Below, piece by piece: positions 1 through 12,228 of a stretch of DNA of 64,000 nucleotides. Numbering within the stretch: position 1 is the first letter of the stretch; each line of letters starts with the position of its first letter. The DNA lies in contig NC_064846.1 in NCBI RefSeq assembly GCF_024166365.1, positions 27,673,866 through 27,737,865 of the forward strand. Direction: 5' to 3'. The notes beneath the pieces are model-generated. The model searched no databases and was not told where the DNA came from. It worked only from the letters and a program-made list of their open reading frames with translations. The position numbers and the translations under genes were made by a program. This DNA comes from Elephas maximus indicus. Lineage: Eukaryota > Chordata > Mammalia > Proboscidea > Elephantidae.

Positions 1-790
1 TATTGTCTTTATCTTCAATTTCATCATTATATGTTTTCTTGTGGATTTATTTTTATTTAGTTTCTTTGGGATTTTGGGAGGTTCCTAAGTGTATGGAGGA
101 AACCCTGGTGGTGTAGTGCTTAAGAGCTATGGCTGCTAACCAAAAGGTAGACAGTTCGAATCCACTAGATGCTCCTTGGAAACCCTGTGGGGCAGTTCTA
201 CTCTGTCCTACAGGGTCACAATGAGTTGGAATCGACAGAGTGGCAATGGGTATGGGTAAATGTACAGATTGATGCCTTTCATCAATTTTGGAAAATCCAC
301 AGCTTTTATTTCCTCAAATACTTCTGTCCAATCTTTGTTGCCTTTCTTTCTGGAATTCCAGTTACACATATTTTAGATTTTCTTGCTTTATCCTTTATGT
401 CTAACTTTTATTTCTTTCTGTTCTTTGTTTCTATTTGTCTCATCCAGAATATTTTTTTAAAATTCTCATCTATTTTCCATTTTATTAATTTATTTTTAGC
501 TGTTAAGTCCATCCATTACATTTACAAGTTTGGTTACGCGAACTTTTCATTTCTAGAATTTCTATTTGATTATTTTTCTAATCTATTGTATTATTTTTAT
601 GCTTTCAAGTTCCTTGCTATGAATTTAAAGCTCAGCTTCTATCTCCATGAGAATGTTTAGCATACTTATATTGTAGATATGCCTGATAATCTTACTATCT
701 ATAGTCTTTGTGGCTCTCTTTTTCTGTCATTTGTGCTGTTCCTCTTTCATGTTTTTATGTCTCTTTATCGGACTGGTTATCTTTTGTTGT
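1..790 (-). mobile_element. Ancient L1 (L1M/HAL1-like) fragment, split by a SINE
   Basis: T-rich DNA whose reverse complement resembles the ORF1/5' region of old mammalian L1s. The stretch around 270-345 (cctttcatcaattttgg...) is the typical antisense L1M text. An AfroSINE at 98-256 interrupts it. The 163-codon frame at 169-660 starts inside the SINE and is not a gene. The family is assigned by recall and the outer limits are uncertain. Confidence 0.55.
98..256 (+). mobile_element. AfroSINE, short form
   Basis: tRNA-derived head (accctggtggtgtagtgctta, an A-box-like stretch) with a B-box-like 'cagttcgaatcc' near 151, followed by the LINE-related tail 'gagttggaatcgacagagtggcaatggg'-type sequence. 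The flanks taagtgtatgga (86-97) and taaatgtacaga (257-268) look like a decayed 12-bp TSD with three mismatches. It sits in an old L1. Confidence 0.88.
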
Positions 791-794
791 TTGC

Positions 795-2210
795 TGGGCA
801 TCGTATTTTTTTTAAATAAACTTTTAAAATTTTAGAATAGATTTTAGATTTACAGAAAAAATGAAAAGAGTTCCTATATATCCCACAGCCTGTTTTCCCC
901 TATTATTAACATTTTCAGTTAGTATGGTACATTGGTCAAAATTACTAAACCAATATTAATACATTATTATAAAATAAAATTCATATTTTATTCATACTTC
1001 CTTAGTTTTTACCAAATGTCCTTTTTCTATTCCAGGATCACATCTAAGATACCACATTACATTTAGTTGTCAAGTCTCCTTAGGCTCCTCTTGGCTAGGA
1101 AAATTTCTCAGGCTTTCATTGTTTTTGATGATTCTGAAGGTTTTAAGAAATACTGGTCAGGGATTTTATAGAATGTTCCTCAGTTGGGATTTGTCTGATA
1201 TTTTCCTCATGATTAAACTGGGGTTATTAGCTTTTAGAAGGAAGAACACAGAGGTAAAGTACCATTCTTATCACATCATATGAAGAGAGCATACTATTTA
1301 CATATCTTATCACATTTGATGTTGACCTTGATCACCTGGCTGAGGTAGTGTTTCTTAAGTTTCTCCACTGTAAAGTTATTCTTGTTTTTTCCCTTTCCAT
1401 ACTGTAACCAAAAAAAAAAAAAAAAACCCAACTCCGTTGCCATCAATTTGTTTTCGACTCTTAGTGACCCTATAGGACAGAGTAGAACTGTCCCATACAG
1501 TATCCAAGGAGGGCCTGGTGGATTCGAACTGCCAACCTTATGGTTAGCAGCTGTAGCTCTTAATCACTATGCTAGCAAGGTTTCCATACTATACTCTTTG
1601 GAAAAAAGTCATTATATGCAACCTATGCTGCGGAATGACTATGTGTGTTCAACCTCCTTGAGGAAGGGAGTCTCTCCATAACTTATTTGAAATTCTTCTG
1701 CACAGGAGATCTTTCTCTTCTCTCCCATTTATTTATTTATTCGTTCATTTATCTATATAAGTATGGACTCAGTCATTTATTTTATACTTTGGATTATAAT
1801 CCAGTATTACGTGATTTATTTTGTTACTCAAATTGTTTCAGTTTTGGCCAATGGGAGCTCTTCCAGTTGGTCCCTGTGTCACTTTGACATGCCACCCTTA
1901 TTACTGTTGTTTATTTTATTTTTGAGAACATCTTATTTTCTGGCAGTAAGAGATGCTCTGTGCTCATTTTGTGTACGTATTGCCTCATCCCTAGAACTAG
2001 CCATTTGGGAGGCCTGGATATCATATTTTTAAAAAAATGTACTTTTGAAAATAAATGTGAGACCTAGAATGATGTTATTTTTCTTCAGCGCGAATGTTCA
2101 TTTGTTACTCTTATGTGCCTGGGCATACTAAAAAAATCACCCTAATCTAGGCTACCTAGATAACTCAAACTTGGCCTTTAGTCTCAAAGAGGGCTGCTTA
2201 TTTCTCATCC
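795..2210 (-). mobile_element. Ancient L1ME-type 3' region, split by a SINE
   Basis: From 'tttagatttacag' (~842) through the 'tcacctggctgaggtagtg' segment (~1330) and 'ttggccaatgggagctcttcc' (~1845), the text follows the antisense 3' region of L1ME-class elements as I remember it. An AfroSINE interrupts it at 1407-1580 and the homology resumes exactly afterwards. Frames at 1645-2032 are by-products of this repeat. Orientation is inferred from the T-rich start. Confidence 0.55.
1407..1580 (-). mobile_element. AfroSINE, antisense, with TSD
   Basis: The A-run at 1411-1426, then 'ccgttgccatcaatt', 'ggacagagtagaactg' and 'gattcgaactgccaacc', are the reverse complement of AfroSINE from tail to head. 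Flanks tttccatactgta (1394-1406) and tttccatactata (1581-1593) form a 13-bp TSD with one mismatch, which gives the insertion limits. Confidence 0.9.
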
Positions 2211-2346
2211 ACCCTCTAAGGTACAGCCCTAAACACGGTGTGATTTGACAGGACTTCTGTACTTTCCTAATTCTGGATTCCAAATTTTGTCACCCTAGTC
2301 TTGCAATGCTGTCGACTGTGTTGCCCATCTTTAGTCATTTTTTCAG
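2211..2346. other. Short unassigned spacer
   Basis: AT-rich DNA between the old L1 and an LTR fragment. I recognise no gene, repeat boundary or regulatory element in it. Confidence 0.4.
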
Positions 2347-2687
2347 TGTCTTAGTCATCTAGTGCTGCTATAACAGAAATACCACAAGTGGGTGGCTTTA
2401 ACAAAGAGATATTTATCTTTTCGTAGTAAAGTAGGCTAAAAGTCCAAATTCAGGGCATCAGCTCCAGGTAAAGGCTTTCTCTTTCTGTTGGCTTTATCAG
2501 TCTTCTCTGTGCAGGGGCCCCAGGTCCCACAGATGCCCTCTGCTCCTGGCATTGCTTTCTTTGTAGTATTAGATCCCCATGTCTCTCTGCTTGCTTCTCT
2601 GTTTGATACCTCAAAAGAGATTGGCTTAAGACACTACCAAATCTTGTAGACCTCATCAGCATAATTGCCAGTAATCGATCTGGAATA
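2347..2687 (-). mobile_element. LTR fragment, ERVL-MaLR-like, antisense
   Basis: Begins 'tgtcttagtcatctagtgctgctataacag', the complement of the characteristic MLT/MaLR-type LTR 3' end. It continues with 'taccacaagtgggtggctttaac', shared with the fuller antisense copy at 9131-9624. The far end (sense 5' end) is missing and RTE sequence follows directly at about 2688. This is a non-coding LTR piece; no proviral gene is present. Confidence 0.6.
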
Positions 2688-3625
2688 GGAATTCCAGAAC
2701 ACTTAATTGTGCTCACGAGGAGCCTGTACATAGATCAAGAGACAGTTGTTTGGATAGAACAAGGAGATAGTGAGTGGTTTAAAGTCAAAAAAGGTGTGTG
2801 TCAGGGTTGTATCCTTTCACTATACCTATTCAGTCTGTATGCTGAGCAAATAATCCCAGGAGCTGGACTGTATGAAGATGAATGGGCATCAGGATTGGAG
2901 GAAGACTCATTGACAACCTGTCTTAGGCATGTGACTCAACCTTGTTTGCTGAAAGTGAAGAGGACTTGAAGCACTTACTAATGAAGATCAAAGACCACAG
3001 CCTTCAGTATGGATTACACCTCAACATAAAGGAAACAAAAAGCCTCACAACTGGACCAATAAGCAACATCATGATGAATGGGGAAAAGATTGAAATTTTT
3101 AAGGATTTCATTTTACTTGGATTCACAATCAACATGCATCGAAGCAGCAGTCAAAAAATCAAAAGAAGCATTGCATTGGGCAAATTGGCTGCAAGAAACC
3201 CCTTTAAAGTTTTGAAAATCAAAGATGTCACCTTGAAGACTAAGGTGCACCTGACCCAAGCCCTAGTATTTTCAATCGCATCACATGCATGCAAAAGCTG
3301 CAGAATGAATAAGGAATACCAAAGAAGAATTGATGCCTTTGAATTGTGGTGTTGGCGAAGAATATTGAATGTACCATGGACTGCCAGAACAATGAACAAA
3401 TTTGTCTCGGAGGAAGTACAACCAGAATACTCCTTAGAAGCAAGGATGGTGAAACTGCATCTTACATACTTTGGACATGTTGGCAAGAAGGATCAGTCCC
3501 TTGAGAAGGACATCGTGCTTGGTAGAGGGTCAGCGAAAAACAGGAAGACCCTCAACAGTGTTTCGTTCTGTTGTGCATAGGGTTGCTGTGAGTTGGAACC
3601 AACTCTACAGCACCTAACAACAACA
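2688..3625 (+). mobile_element. RTE/BovB-like LINE, 5'-truncated copy 1
   Basis: Sense copy of the C-terminal half of an RTE reverse transcriptase, ending in the family tail 'gcacctaacaacaacaa'. A frame at 2942-3580 (about 212 residues) carries the family's block order: EEDLKHLLMKIKDHS, then a KDFILLG block, an ELWCWRRIL block and a TYFGHV block. The YADD catalytic motif just upstream (about 2925-2935) is destroyed by a small deletion and substitutions, so it cannot encode an active enzyme. The 3' end faces RTE copy 2 across about 110 bp. Confidence 0.85.
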
Positions 3626-3734
3626 ATTTTGATATAAGAAGTGATTCTCAAAATAGCTGTAATGTTGAATGAAACCGAGCCCATCGAGGTTATCACAGTT
3701 TCTCTGGGAGAGGCAGATTGTAAGTGTTATTGTT
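3626..3734. other. Spacer between inverted RTE copies
   Basis: About 110 bp of unassigned sequence separating two RTE 3' ends that point at each other. It would be the loop of a potential large hairpin. Confidence 0.5.
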
Positions 3735-6200
3735 TGTTGTTGGGTGCCTTCAACTTGGTTATGACTCAGAGTGACCCCATGCACAACAGAAGAAAACATT
3801 ACCCCGTGCTGCACCACTATCACAATCGTTGTTATGCTTGAGCCCATTGTTGCAGCCACTGTGTCTTTCCATCTCTTTGGTCTTTCTCTTCTTTGCTGAC
3901 CCTTTACTCTACCAAGTGTGATGACCTTCTCCAGGGACTGATCCCTTCTGATACCATGTCCAAAATACATGAGACGAGCTCTCCCCTTCAATGCTTCTAA
4001 GGAATATTCTGCCTTACTTCTTCCAAGACAGTTATGTTTGTTCTTCTGGTGGTTCATGGTATATTCAGTATTCTTCACCAACACCATAATTCAATGGTGT
4101 CAATTCTCCTTTGTTCTTCCTTATTCATTGTCCAGCTTTTCCGTGCATATGAGGCAGTTGAAAATACCATGGCTTGCATCAGGCATAGCTCAGTCCTCAA
4201 AGTGATATCTTTGCTTTTTGACACTTTATAGAGGTCTTTTGCAGTGTACCTGCCCAATATAATATGTCGTTTGATTCTTGACTGCTGCTCCAGTGGGTAT
4301 TGATAGTGGATCCAAGTAAAATAAAATCTTTGATAGCATCAGTATTTTCTTCATTATCATGATAATTCTTATTTGTCCAGTTGTAGGGATTTTTGTTTTC
4401 CATACTGAAAGGGAGTCCTGGTGATGCATTGTTTAAGCATTAAGCTGGTAACTGATAGGTCAGCAATTCAACCCCCCCAGCCACTCTGAGGGAGAAAGAT
4501 GTGGCAGTCTGTTAACATAGAGATTACAGCCTTGGAAACCCTATGGGGTAGTTCTACTTTGTCCTTAGGGTTAGTAAGAGTCAGAATTGACTCGATGATA
4601 GTGGGTTTTGTTTTTGGTTTGGGGTTTTAATCCTTTCTGAAGGCTGTAGTCTTTGATCTTCATCAGTAAGTGCTTCAAGTCTCCTTCACATTTAGCAAGT
4701 AAAGTTGTGTCATCTGCATATCACAGGTTGTTGATGAGTTTTCCTCCAATCTTGATGCCACGTTCTTCATATAGTCCAGCTTCTCAGATTATTTCTCAGC
4801 ATTTGAATTGAATAAATATTTGAAAGGATACAACCCTGACACACACCTTTTCAGATTTTAAACAACTCAGTGTACCCTTGTTCTGTTCCACCAACTGCCT
4901 CTTGGTCTATTTAAAGTTTCCACATGAGCACCATTAAGTGTTCTGGAATTCTCATTCTTTGCAATGTTATCCATAATTTGTTATGATTCATATAATTGAA
5001 TGCCTTTGCATACTCAATAAAACACAGGTAGACATCTTTCTGTTATTCATTGCTTTTAGCCAAGGTTCACCTGACATCAGCTAAAGTGTTCCTCATTCCA
5101 CGTCCTCTTTTGAATTGGCTGGAATTTCTGGCAGTTCCCCTTTGATGTACTGCTGCAACAATTTTTTAATTATCTTCAGCAAAATTTTACTTGTGTGTGA
5201 CATTAATGATATTGTTCCCTAATTTCCGCATTCTATCGGATCACCTTTCTTTGGAATGGGCACGTATATGGATCTCTCCAATCAGTTGTCCAGGTAGCTC
5301 TCTCCCAAATTTCTTGTCATAGACAGCTGAACACTTCTAGCTGTATCGCCTTGTTGAAACACCTCAACTGGTATTCTGTCAATTCCTAGAGCCCTGTTTT
5401 TGCCAATGCCTTCAGTGCAGTTTGAACTTCTTCCTTCAGTAGAATCAGTTCTTATCATATGCTACCTCCTGAAATGGTTGATTTTTGACCAATTCTTTCG
5501 GGTACAGGGACTCTGTGTATTCTTTCCATCTTCTTTTGATGCTTATTTTGTTATTCATTTTTTTGCCATAGAAACCTTCAATATTGCAACTTGAGGCTTC
5601 AATTTCTTCTTCAGTTCTTTCTGGTTGAGAAATGGCAAGCATTCTCTTCCCTTTTGGCTTTCTAACTCCAGGTGTTTGCACATTTCATTATAATACTTTG
5701 ATTTTTCTTTTCGAGCTGGCCTTTGAAATTTTCTGTTCAGCTCTGTAATCATTTCTTCTCTTTGATGTAGCTACTCTACATTTAAGGGCAAGTTTTAGAG
5801 TCTCTTCTGACATCCATTTTGGCCTTTTCTTTCTTTGTAATGACCCTTTACTTTCTTCATGTATGATGTCCTTGATGTCATCCCACAACTCATCTGGTCT
5901 TTGGTCATTAGTGTTCATTGTGTCAAATCTCTTCTTCAGATGGTCTGTATATTCAGGTGAGGTGTACACAAGGCCATACCCTGGCTCTCATGTCTTAATT
6001 TTCTTCAGCTTTAACTTGACGTCCCATATGAGCAGTTGAAGGTCTGTTCTTCATTCTGCCCCTGGCCTTGTTCTGACTGATGATTTTGAGCCTCTCCATC
6101 AACTTTTTCCACAAATGTATTCAATCTGATCCTGTGTATTCCATCCAACAAGCCCCATCTGTATAATCGTAGTTTATCTTGATGAAAAAAAAATTGTTTT
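3735..6200 (-). mobile_element. RTE/BovB-like LINE copy 2 (3' part), split by SINE and L1-C
   Basis: Antisense RTE from the tail (gttgttgggtgcc) through the C-terminal and RT domains to the linker between endonuclease and RT near 6190. Broken frames cover pieces of it: RT C-terminus at 3614-4257, RT body at 4197-4429 and linker at 5445-5969. Stops and frameshifts are frequent. An AfroSINE (4410-4628) lies in the RT domain. The missing 5' endonuclease half resumes at 12229 on the other side of L1-C, so L1-C inserted into this element. About 175 bp between the halves is absent, judged against the copy at 17.6-18.4 kb. Confidence 0.85.
4410..4628 (+). mobile_element. AfroSINE, long form, inside RTE copy 2
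   Basis: Starts 'gggagtcctggtgatgcattg' and includes the internal segment 'ggagaaagatgtggcagtctg' absent from short-form copies. It ends in 'gactcgatgatagtgggtttt'. Flanks ttccatactgaa (4398-4409) and atcctttctgaa (4629-4641) both match the RTE target and look like a diverged TSD. The RTE reads through when the SINE is removed. Confidence 0.88.
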
Positions 6201-6209
6201 TGATATTTA

Positions 6210-7440
6210 GAGGTGGAGCCATGATGGCAGAATAGTCAGACACTTCCAGTGATACCTCTTACAACAAAAGCATAAACAAACAAGTGAAACAATTACATAC
6301 ATGACAATCTAGGAGCTGTAAACATCAAAGACAAAGATAGGAAATCAGACTGAGTGGTAGGGGGAGGGAGAGACAGTTCAGAGACAGTAAAGGGTTGCTG
6401 GACCTGACTCTGTAGGAACCAGTGCCGCGCAGGCATGGTTCCCTGGAGTGACCATGGCAGGGCTAGAGGTAGCATTTGGGACGCGGTTTCCTCAGGGAGC
6501 TATAGTGGGCCTCACAGTCTATTCACACCTCCAGAACCAGAGAAGAACAATGCTCTCGGCAAAAGCTAAGTACTTGTGTTTATTTTACCCTGACCCCAGC
6601 CCTCAAGGTGGCTTCAGTGGCTGTTGATTTCCCTGGGCCTGAGATAGTTCCTGCTGTGAGCCCTGAGCCATTCTCCCAGCCTTAGGGAAGGGATAAATTA
6701 ACAATTAGAGGATTAGATAATCTGCCAGCTCCACTAAACTGGGGAGCTCAGGATAGAAGAGGCTCTTGTCCAGGCATAAATGGTATGTGGGCTTTGACTA
6801 CTTTTCACCCCTGCATGGACATATGTCGGCCCATTTGAGGAGATTAGGCCCTTGTTGGCAGACTGCAATGGTATATGTGTGTGAGATCTGACTTCAACGG
6901 TTTCAACTGTGCCATGGAGAGGTGGATTTTTGGTGTTTGACACTGCTCTTCCTATTAAACAGAGTCCTCACTTACCCACATCAGGGGCCTGAGGACTGGT
7001 GGCTCCACCCACATCACCTAGCCACCCGTGACAGTGGTCCTAGGATGGTCCCAGTCCTTACAACCAAAAGCATTGGGTACCCATTGTCAGGCTGCAGAAC
7101 CCACTCATCTGTGCTCCCTAGGGAACAGGGACACTGTTTCCTTATAGACACTTGGGGGATGGTTGTCAGCCCCCTGCCTTTTTCAGAATGTGACTCCCTG
7201 CTTCAACCAGATACTTATGCCTACACCAATCACCCCTGCCCCTCCAAGACTGTAGGACAGAGCCTGTACCATACTACCTGGACACCTGAGCTGAATAAAT
7301 ACAAGAACGGTGAATGGACTCCTAGGCTCATGTACCTGGTAACAACTCTATCCATCTGGTGACAGGATGTTAGAACTTCCAATTCATGAATAATCAAGCT
7401 AGCTCACTCAAGCAGTGTATTTGGGCATATCAAAACAAAG
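6210..7440 (+). promoter_or_regulatory. L1-C 5' UTR (former internal promoter region)
   Basis: Relatively GC-rich leader of about 1.2 kb matching the antisense leaders of L1-A (33029-34284) and L1-B (42648-43915); for example the segments near 6840-6960 and 7230-7300 recur in all three. L1 leaders of this length normally hold the pol II promoter. Frames here (such as 6922-7362, 146 codons) are not shared intact by the other copies, and I do not call them genes. Confidence 0.65.
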
Positions 7441-7474
7441 TAAGAAGCTAGGCTACAGTAAGCAAACAAAATAA

Positions 7475-8304
7475 ACTCTTGAAGAGATCAGGCAAAACTC
7501 AGAACAAGCCAAGGAACACAGAGATAAAGCAGTTGAAGAAATTAAAAAGGTTATTCAAGAACATAATGAAAAATTTAATAGGCTGCAAGAATCCATAGAC
7601 AGCAACAGAAATTCAGAAGATTAACAATAAAATTTCAGAATTAGACAACTCAACAGAAAGTCAGAGGAGCAGAACTGAGAAAATGGAAGGCAGAATTAGT
7701 GAGACTGAAGTTAAAACACTTGGTACCAATATATTCAAAGAAAAATTAGACAAAAGAATTTTAAACGGTGAAAAAACCCAAAGAATGATGTGGGACTCTA
7801 TAAAGAAATAACCTTTGAGTGATTAGAGTATCAGAACAGGGAGGGATAACAGAAAATAGAGAGAGAATTGTTGAGATTTGTTGGCAGAAAAGTTCCCTGA
7901 TATCATGAAAGATGAGAAGATATCTATCCAAGATATCCTTGGAACTCCACATAAGGTAGATCTCAAAAGAAAGTCATCAAGAGATATTATAATTAAACGT
8001 GCCAAAACCAAAGATAAAGAGAATTTTAAGAGTGGCTAGGGATAAACAAAAAGTCACCTACAAAGGAGAGTCAATGAGAATAAGCTGGGAATACTCAGCA
8101 GAAACCATGCAGGCAAGAAGGCAATGGAATGACTTATATAAAGCACGGAAGGAAAAAAAAAATTGCCAGCCAGGAATCATATATCCAGCAAAACTGTCTC
8201 TCAAATATGAAGGTAAAATTAGGACATTTCCAGATAAACAGAAGTTTAGGGAATTTGTGAAAACCAAACCAAAACTACAAGATATATTAAAGGGAGTTCT
8301 CTAG
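7475..8304 (+). pseudogene. L1-C ORF1 remnant (nucleic-acid chaperone)
   Basis: Remnant of the L1 RNA-binding trimeric chaperone that coats L1 RNA in the cytoplasmic RNP. The start codon and about 50 N-terminal residues seen in L1-A and L1-B are deleted. The coiled-coil part (about 7500-7780) is rich in E, K, Q and I heptads but frameshifted. The C-terminal part is open as a 101-codon frame at 7999-8304 with the family blocks RISWEYSAET, ARRQW and LSLKYEG. Non-functional because of the lost N-terminus and several frame breaks. Confidence 0.8.
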
Positions 8305-8697
8305 TTAGAAAATCAATAATATCAGATATCAACCCAAGACTAGAACACAGGACAGAGCAACCAGATATCAACCCAGATAGGGAAATCAAAAAAATAGATC
8401 AAGATAAACAAGGAAGAAGGACTAAAAAAATGCAGCTACAGATCTTTCATATGGAGAGGAAGTCAAGGCGATATAAAGAAATAAAAGCTATCTTTAAACT
8501 TAGAAAAACAGTGGTAAATATTAAGGTAACCACAAAGGAGACTAATAATCCCACTCATCAAAATAAAATACAAGAAAAATGTAAAGACTCAGCAAACACA
8601 AAATCAACAACAAATAGTATATAATGATAAACTACTCAGCACAAAAAATTAAGTTGAAAAAAGAAATTGTCAACAAAACAAAAAAAAAGACATAAAG

Positions 8698-11600
8698 ATG
8701 ACAGCACTAAACTCATATATGTCCATAATTACACTGAATTTAAATGGACTAAATGCACCAATAAAGAGAAAGAGAGTGGCAGAATGGATTAAGAAAACAC
8801 GATCCATCTATATGCTGCCTACAAGAGACACACCTTAGACTTAGAGACACAAACAAACTAAAACTCAAAGGATGGAAAAGAATATATCAAGCAAACAACA
8901 ATCAAAAAAGATCAGGAGTGGTCATATTAATTTCTGACAAAATAGACTTTAAAGTTAAATCCACCAGAAAAGATAAGGAAGGACACTACGTAATGATTAA
9001 AGGGATACTGTACCAGGAAGATATAACCATATTAAATATTATGCATCAAAGGCCAAGGCTTCAAGATACATAAAACAAACCCTAACAGCACTGAAACGTC
9101 AGATGGGCATCTCCACAATAATAGTAGGGGTTTAGGTATCTCGTGCTGCTATAACAGCGATACCACAAGTGGATGGCTTTAACAAAGAGAAATTTATTTT
9201 CTCACCGTCTAGTAGGCTACAAGTCCAAATTCAGGTCGTCAGCTCCAGGGGAAGGTTTTTTCTTTCTGTCAGCTATGGAGGAAAATACCTGTTCATCAAT
9301 CTTCCCTTGTTTAAACAGCTTCTCAGGTGTAGCAGCCCCAGATCCAAACGACACACTCTGTTCCTGGTGCTGCTTTCTTGGTGGTATGAGGTCCCCCTCT
9401 CTCTCTGCTTGCTTCTATCTTTTATATCTCAAGGGATTGCCTCAAGACACAATTCAATCCTTTAGGTTGAGTCTTGTCTTACTAACACAACTGCCACCCA
9501 TCCTCCCTCATTAACATCATAGAGGAGGGATTTGCAACATATGGGCAAATCACACAATACCTGGAATCATGGTCCAGCCCAATTGATACACATATTTTGG
9601 GGGTGACATAATTCAATCCATGACAATAGGAAACTTCAACACACCACTTTCGGTGAAGGACAGAACATCCAGACAAAAGTTCAGTAAAGACACAGAAGAT
9701 CTAAATGCCACAATCAACCAAGTTGACCTCTTAGACATAAACAGCACACTCCACCCAACAGCAGCCAAGCATACTTTCTTTTCCAATGCACATGTAACAT
9801 TCTCTAGAATAGACCACATATTAGGTCATAGAGCAAGGCTTAACAGAATCCAAAACATAAAAATATTACAAAGCATCTTCTCTGACCATAAAGCCATAAA
9901 AGTAGAAGTCAATAACAGAAAAAAGCACAGAAAAGAAATCAAACAATTGGAAACTGACCAACACCCTGCTCAAAAATGACTGGATTATAGAAGAAATTAA
10001 GGATGGAATAAAGAAATTCATAGACTCAAATGACAATGAAAACACTTCCTATTAGAACCTTTGGGACACAGCTAAAGCAGTGATCAGAGGTCAATTTATA
10101 GCAATAAATGCATACATCCAAGAAGAAGAATGGGCAAAAATCAAATAATTATCCCTACAACTTGAACAAATGGAAAGAGAGCAACAAAAACTCTCAGGCA
10201 CCAGAAGAAAGCAAAGAATAAAAATTATTGCAGAATTAAATGAAATAGAGAACAGAAAAAACAATTGAAAGTATAAACAAGGCCAAAATTTGGTTCTTTA
10301 AAAAATTAACAAAATTGATATACCATTGGACAAAAGGATAAAAGAAAAACAGGAGAGGAAGCAAATAACCCAAATTAGAAAGGAGATGGGCGATATCAGA
10401 ACAGACCCAATGGAAATTAAAAGAATCATATCAGATTAGTACAAAAAATTGTACTATAACAAATTTGAAAACCTAGAAGAAATCGATGAATTTCTAGAAA
10501 CCCACTACCTGCCTAGACTAACACAGAGGTAGGACAATTGAATAAACCCATAACAAAAGAAGAGATTGAAAAGGTAATTTAAAAACTCCTAAAAACAACA
10601 ACAAAAAGCCCTGGCCCTGATGGCTTCACTGGAGAGTTCTACCAAACTTTCAGAGAAGAGTTAACACCACTACTACTAAAGGTATTTCAGAGCATAGAAA
10701 AGGATGGAATACTCCCAAACTCATTCTATGAAGCCAGCATATCCCTGATACCAAAACCAGGTAAACACACTACACACACAAAAAAGAAAATTACAGATCT
10801 ATATCCCTCATGAAATTAGATGAAAAAATCCTCAATAAAATTCTAGCCAATAGAATTCAACAATATGTTAAAAAAATAATCCACCATGACCAAGTGGGAT
10901 TCATACCAGGTATGCAGCGATGGTTCAGCATTAGACAAACAATGTAATCCATCATATAAATAAAACAAAAAATAAGCACTTGATGTTATCAATTGATGCA
11001 GAAAAGGAATGACAAAGTCCAACACCCACTCATGATAAAAACTCTGAGCAAAATCGGAATAGAAGGAAAATTCCTCAACATAATGAAGGGCATTTATACA
11101 AAGCCAACAGCCAACATCACCCTAAATGGAGAGAGTTTGAAAGCATTCCCCTTGAGAACGGGAGCCAGCAAGGATGCCCTTTATCACCACTCTTATTTAA
11201 GATTGTGCTGGAGGTTCTAGCCAGAGCAATTCGTCTAGATAAAGAAATAAACAACATCCAGATTGGTAGGGAAGAAGTAAAAGTATTTGTATTTGCAGAT
11301 GACATGATATTATACACAGAAAATCCTAAAGAAACCTCAAGAAAACTACTGCAACTAATAGAAGAGTTCAGCAGAGTATTAGGATATGAGATTAACATAC
11401 AAAAATCAGTTGGATTTCTCTACACCAACAAAGAGAGCTTCGAAGAGGAAATCACAGAATTAATACCATTTATAATAGCCCCCCAAGAAGATAAAATACT
11501 TAGGAATAAATCTAACCAGAGACATAAAAGACCTATACCAAAGAAACTACAAGACAGTACTACAAGAAACCAAAACAGACCTAGATAAGTGGAAAAACAT

Positions 11601-12228
11601 ACCTTGCTCATGGATAGAAAGACTTAACCCCAGAAAACCCAGTGCCATCGAACATTGTAAAAATGTCTATTCTACCGAAAGTGATCTATAGATTTAATGC
11701 AATTCCGATCAAAATTCCAATGACATTTTTTAATGAGATGGGGAAACAAATCACCAACTTCATATGGAAGGGAAAGAGGCCCTGGATAAGTAAAGCATTA
11801 CTAAAAAAGAAGATCAAAGTGGGAGGCCTTACTCTACCTGATTTTAGAGCCTATTATACAGCCACAGTAGTCAAAACAGCCTGGTACTGATACAACAACG
11901 GACATATAGACCAATGGAATAGAATTGAAATTCCAGACATAAATCCATCCACATATGAGCAACTGATGTTCGACAAAGGCCCAAAGTCTGTTAAATGGGG
12001 AAAAGACAGTTTCTTTAACAAATGGTGCTGGCATAACTGGATATCCATTTCCAAAAATATAAAACAAGACCCATACCTCACCCCATGCATAAAAACTAAC
12101 TCCAAATAGATCAAAGACCTAAATATAAAATTTGAAATGATAAAGATCATGGAAGAAAAAATAGGGACAGCGCTCGGAGCCCTAATACATGGCATAAACA
12201 GCATACAAGACATTACTAACTAGAAGAC
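8698..12228 (+). pseudogene. L1-C ORF2 remnant (endonuclease-reverse transcriptase)
   Basis: Begins at an ATG encoding MTALNSYMS, equivalent to the ORF2 starts of L1-A and L1-B. Endonuclease blocks appear before the LTR (ITLNLNGLNAP at 8730) and after it ([14 protein letters not shown] near 9630, IDHILGHRA near 9810, [10 protein letters not shown] near 9880). The RT active site [12 protein letters not shown] lies near 11290-11325 in the frame 11205-11588. The C-terminal domain ends near 12225. Many stops and frameshifts, the LTR insertion and the 3' truncation make it inactive. GDFN has become GNFN, losing an expected catalytic Asp. Confidence 0.85.
9131..9624 (-). mobile_element. Solo LTR (ERVL-MaLR-like) inside L1-C ORF2
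   Basis: About 494 bp running from 'ggtatctcgtgctgctataac' to 'attcaatccatgaca', the complement of an LTR that begins TGTCATGGATTGAAT. L1 ORF2 reads 'aataatagtagggg' to the left and 'ataggaaacttcaac' to the right, so the L1 coding text resumes immediately; both sides share 'tagg' as a likely remnant of a short target duplication. No internal viral genes are present. The two frames at 9169-9514 are incidental. Confidence 0.72.

Larger units (their letters stand above)
6210..12228 (+). mobile_element. L1-C: 3'-truncated L1 LINE in sense orientation
   Basis: A 5' end resembling L1 consensus starts (gaggtggagccatgatggca) is followed by a 5' UTR (6210 to about 7440), a damaged ORF1 (to 8304) and a damaged ORF2 (from ATG at 8698). 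Compared with L1-A, homology stops near 12225 in the C-terminal part of ORF2. The last 160 or so codons, the 3' UTR and any poly(A) tail are missing. An LTR interrupts the endonuclease region (9131-9624). The 3' loss coincides with missing RTE sequence next to it, suggesting one later deletion removed both. Confidence 0.88.

Noticed and set aside
98..256. tRNA gene, suggested by A- and B-box-like sequences
   Set aside because: The tRNA-like head belongs to a dispersed SINE with a LINE-type tail. No complete cloverleaf or anticodon arm is evident, and the same head recurs in about 18 other copies.
6922..7362. 146-codon frame as a gene or L1 ORF0-like peptide
   Set aside because: It lies in the sense strand of the L1-C 5' UTR and is not kept open in L1-A or L1-B.
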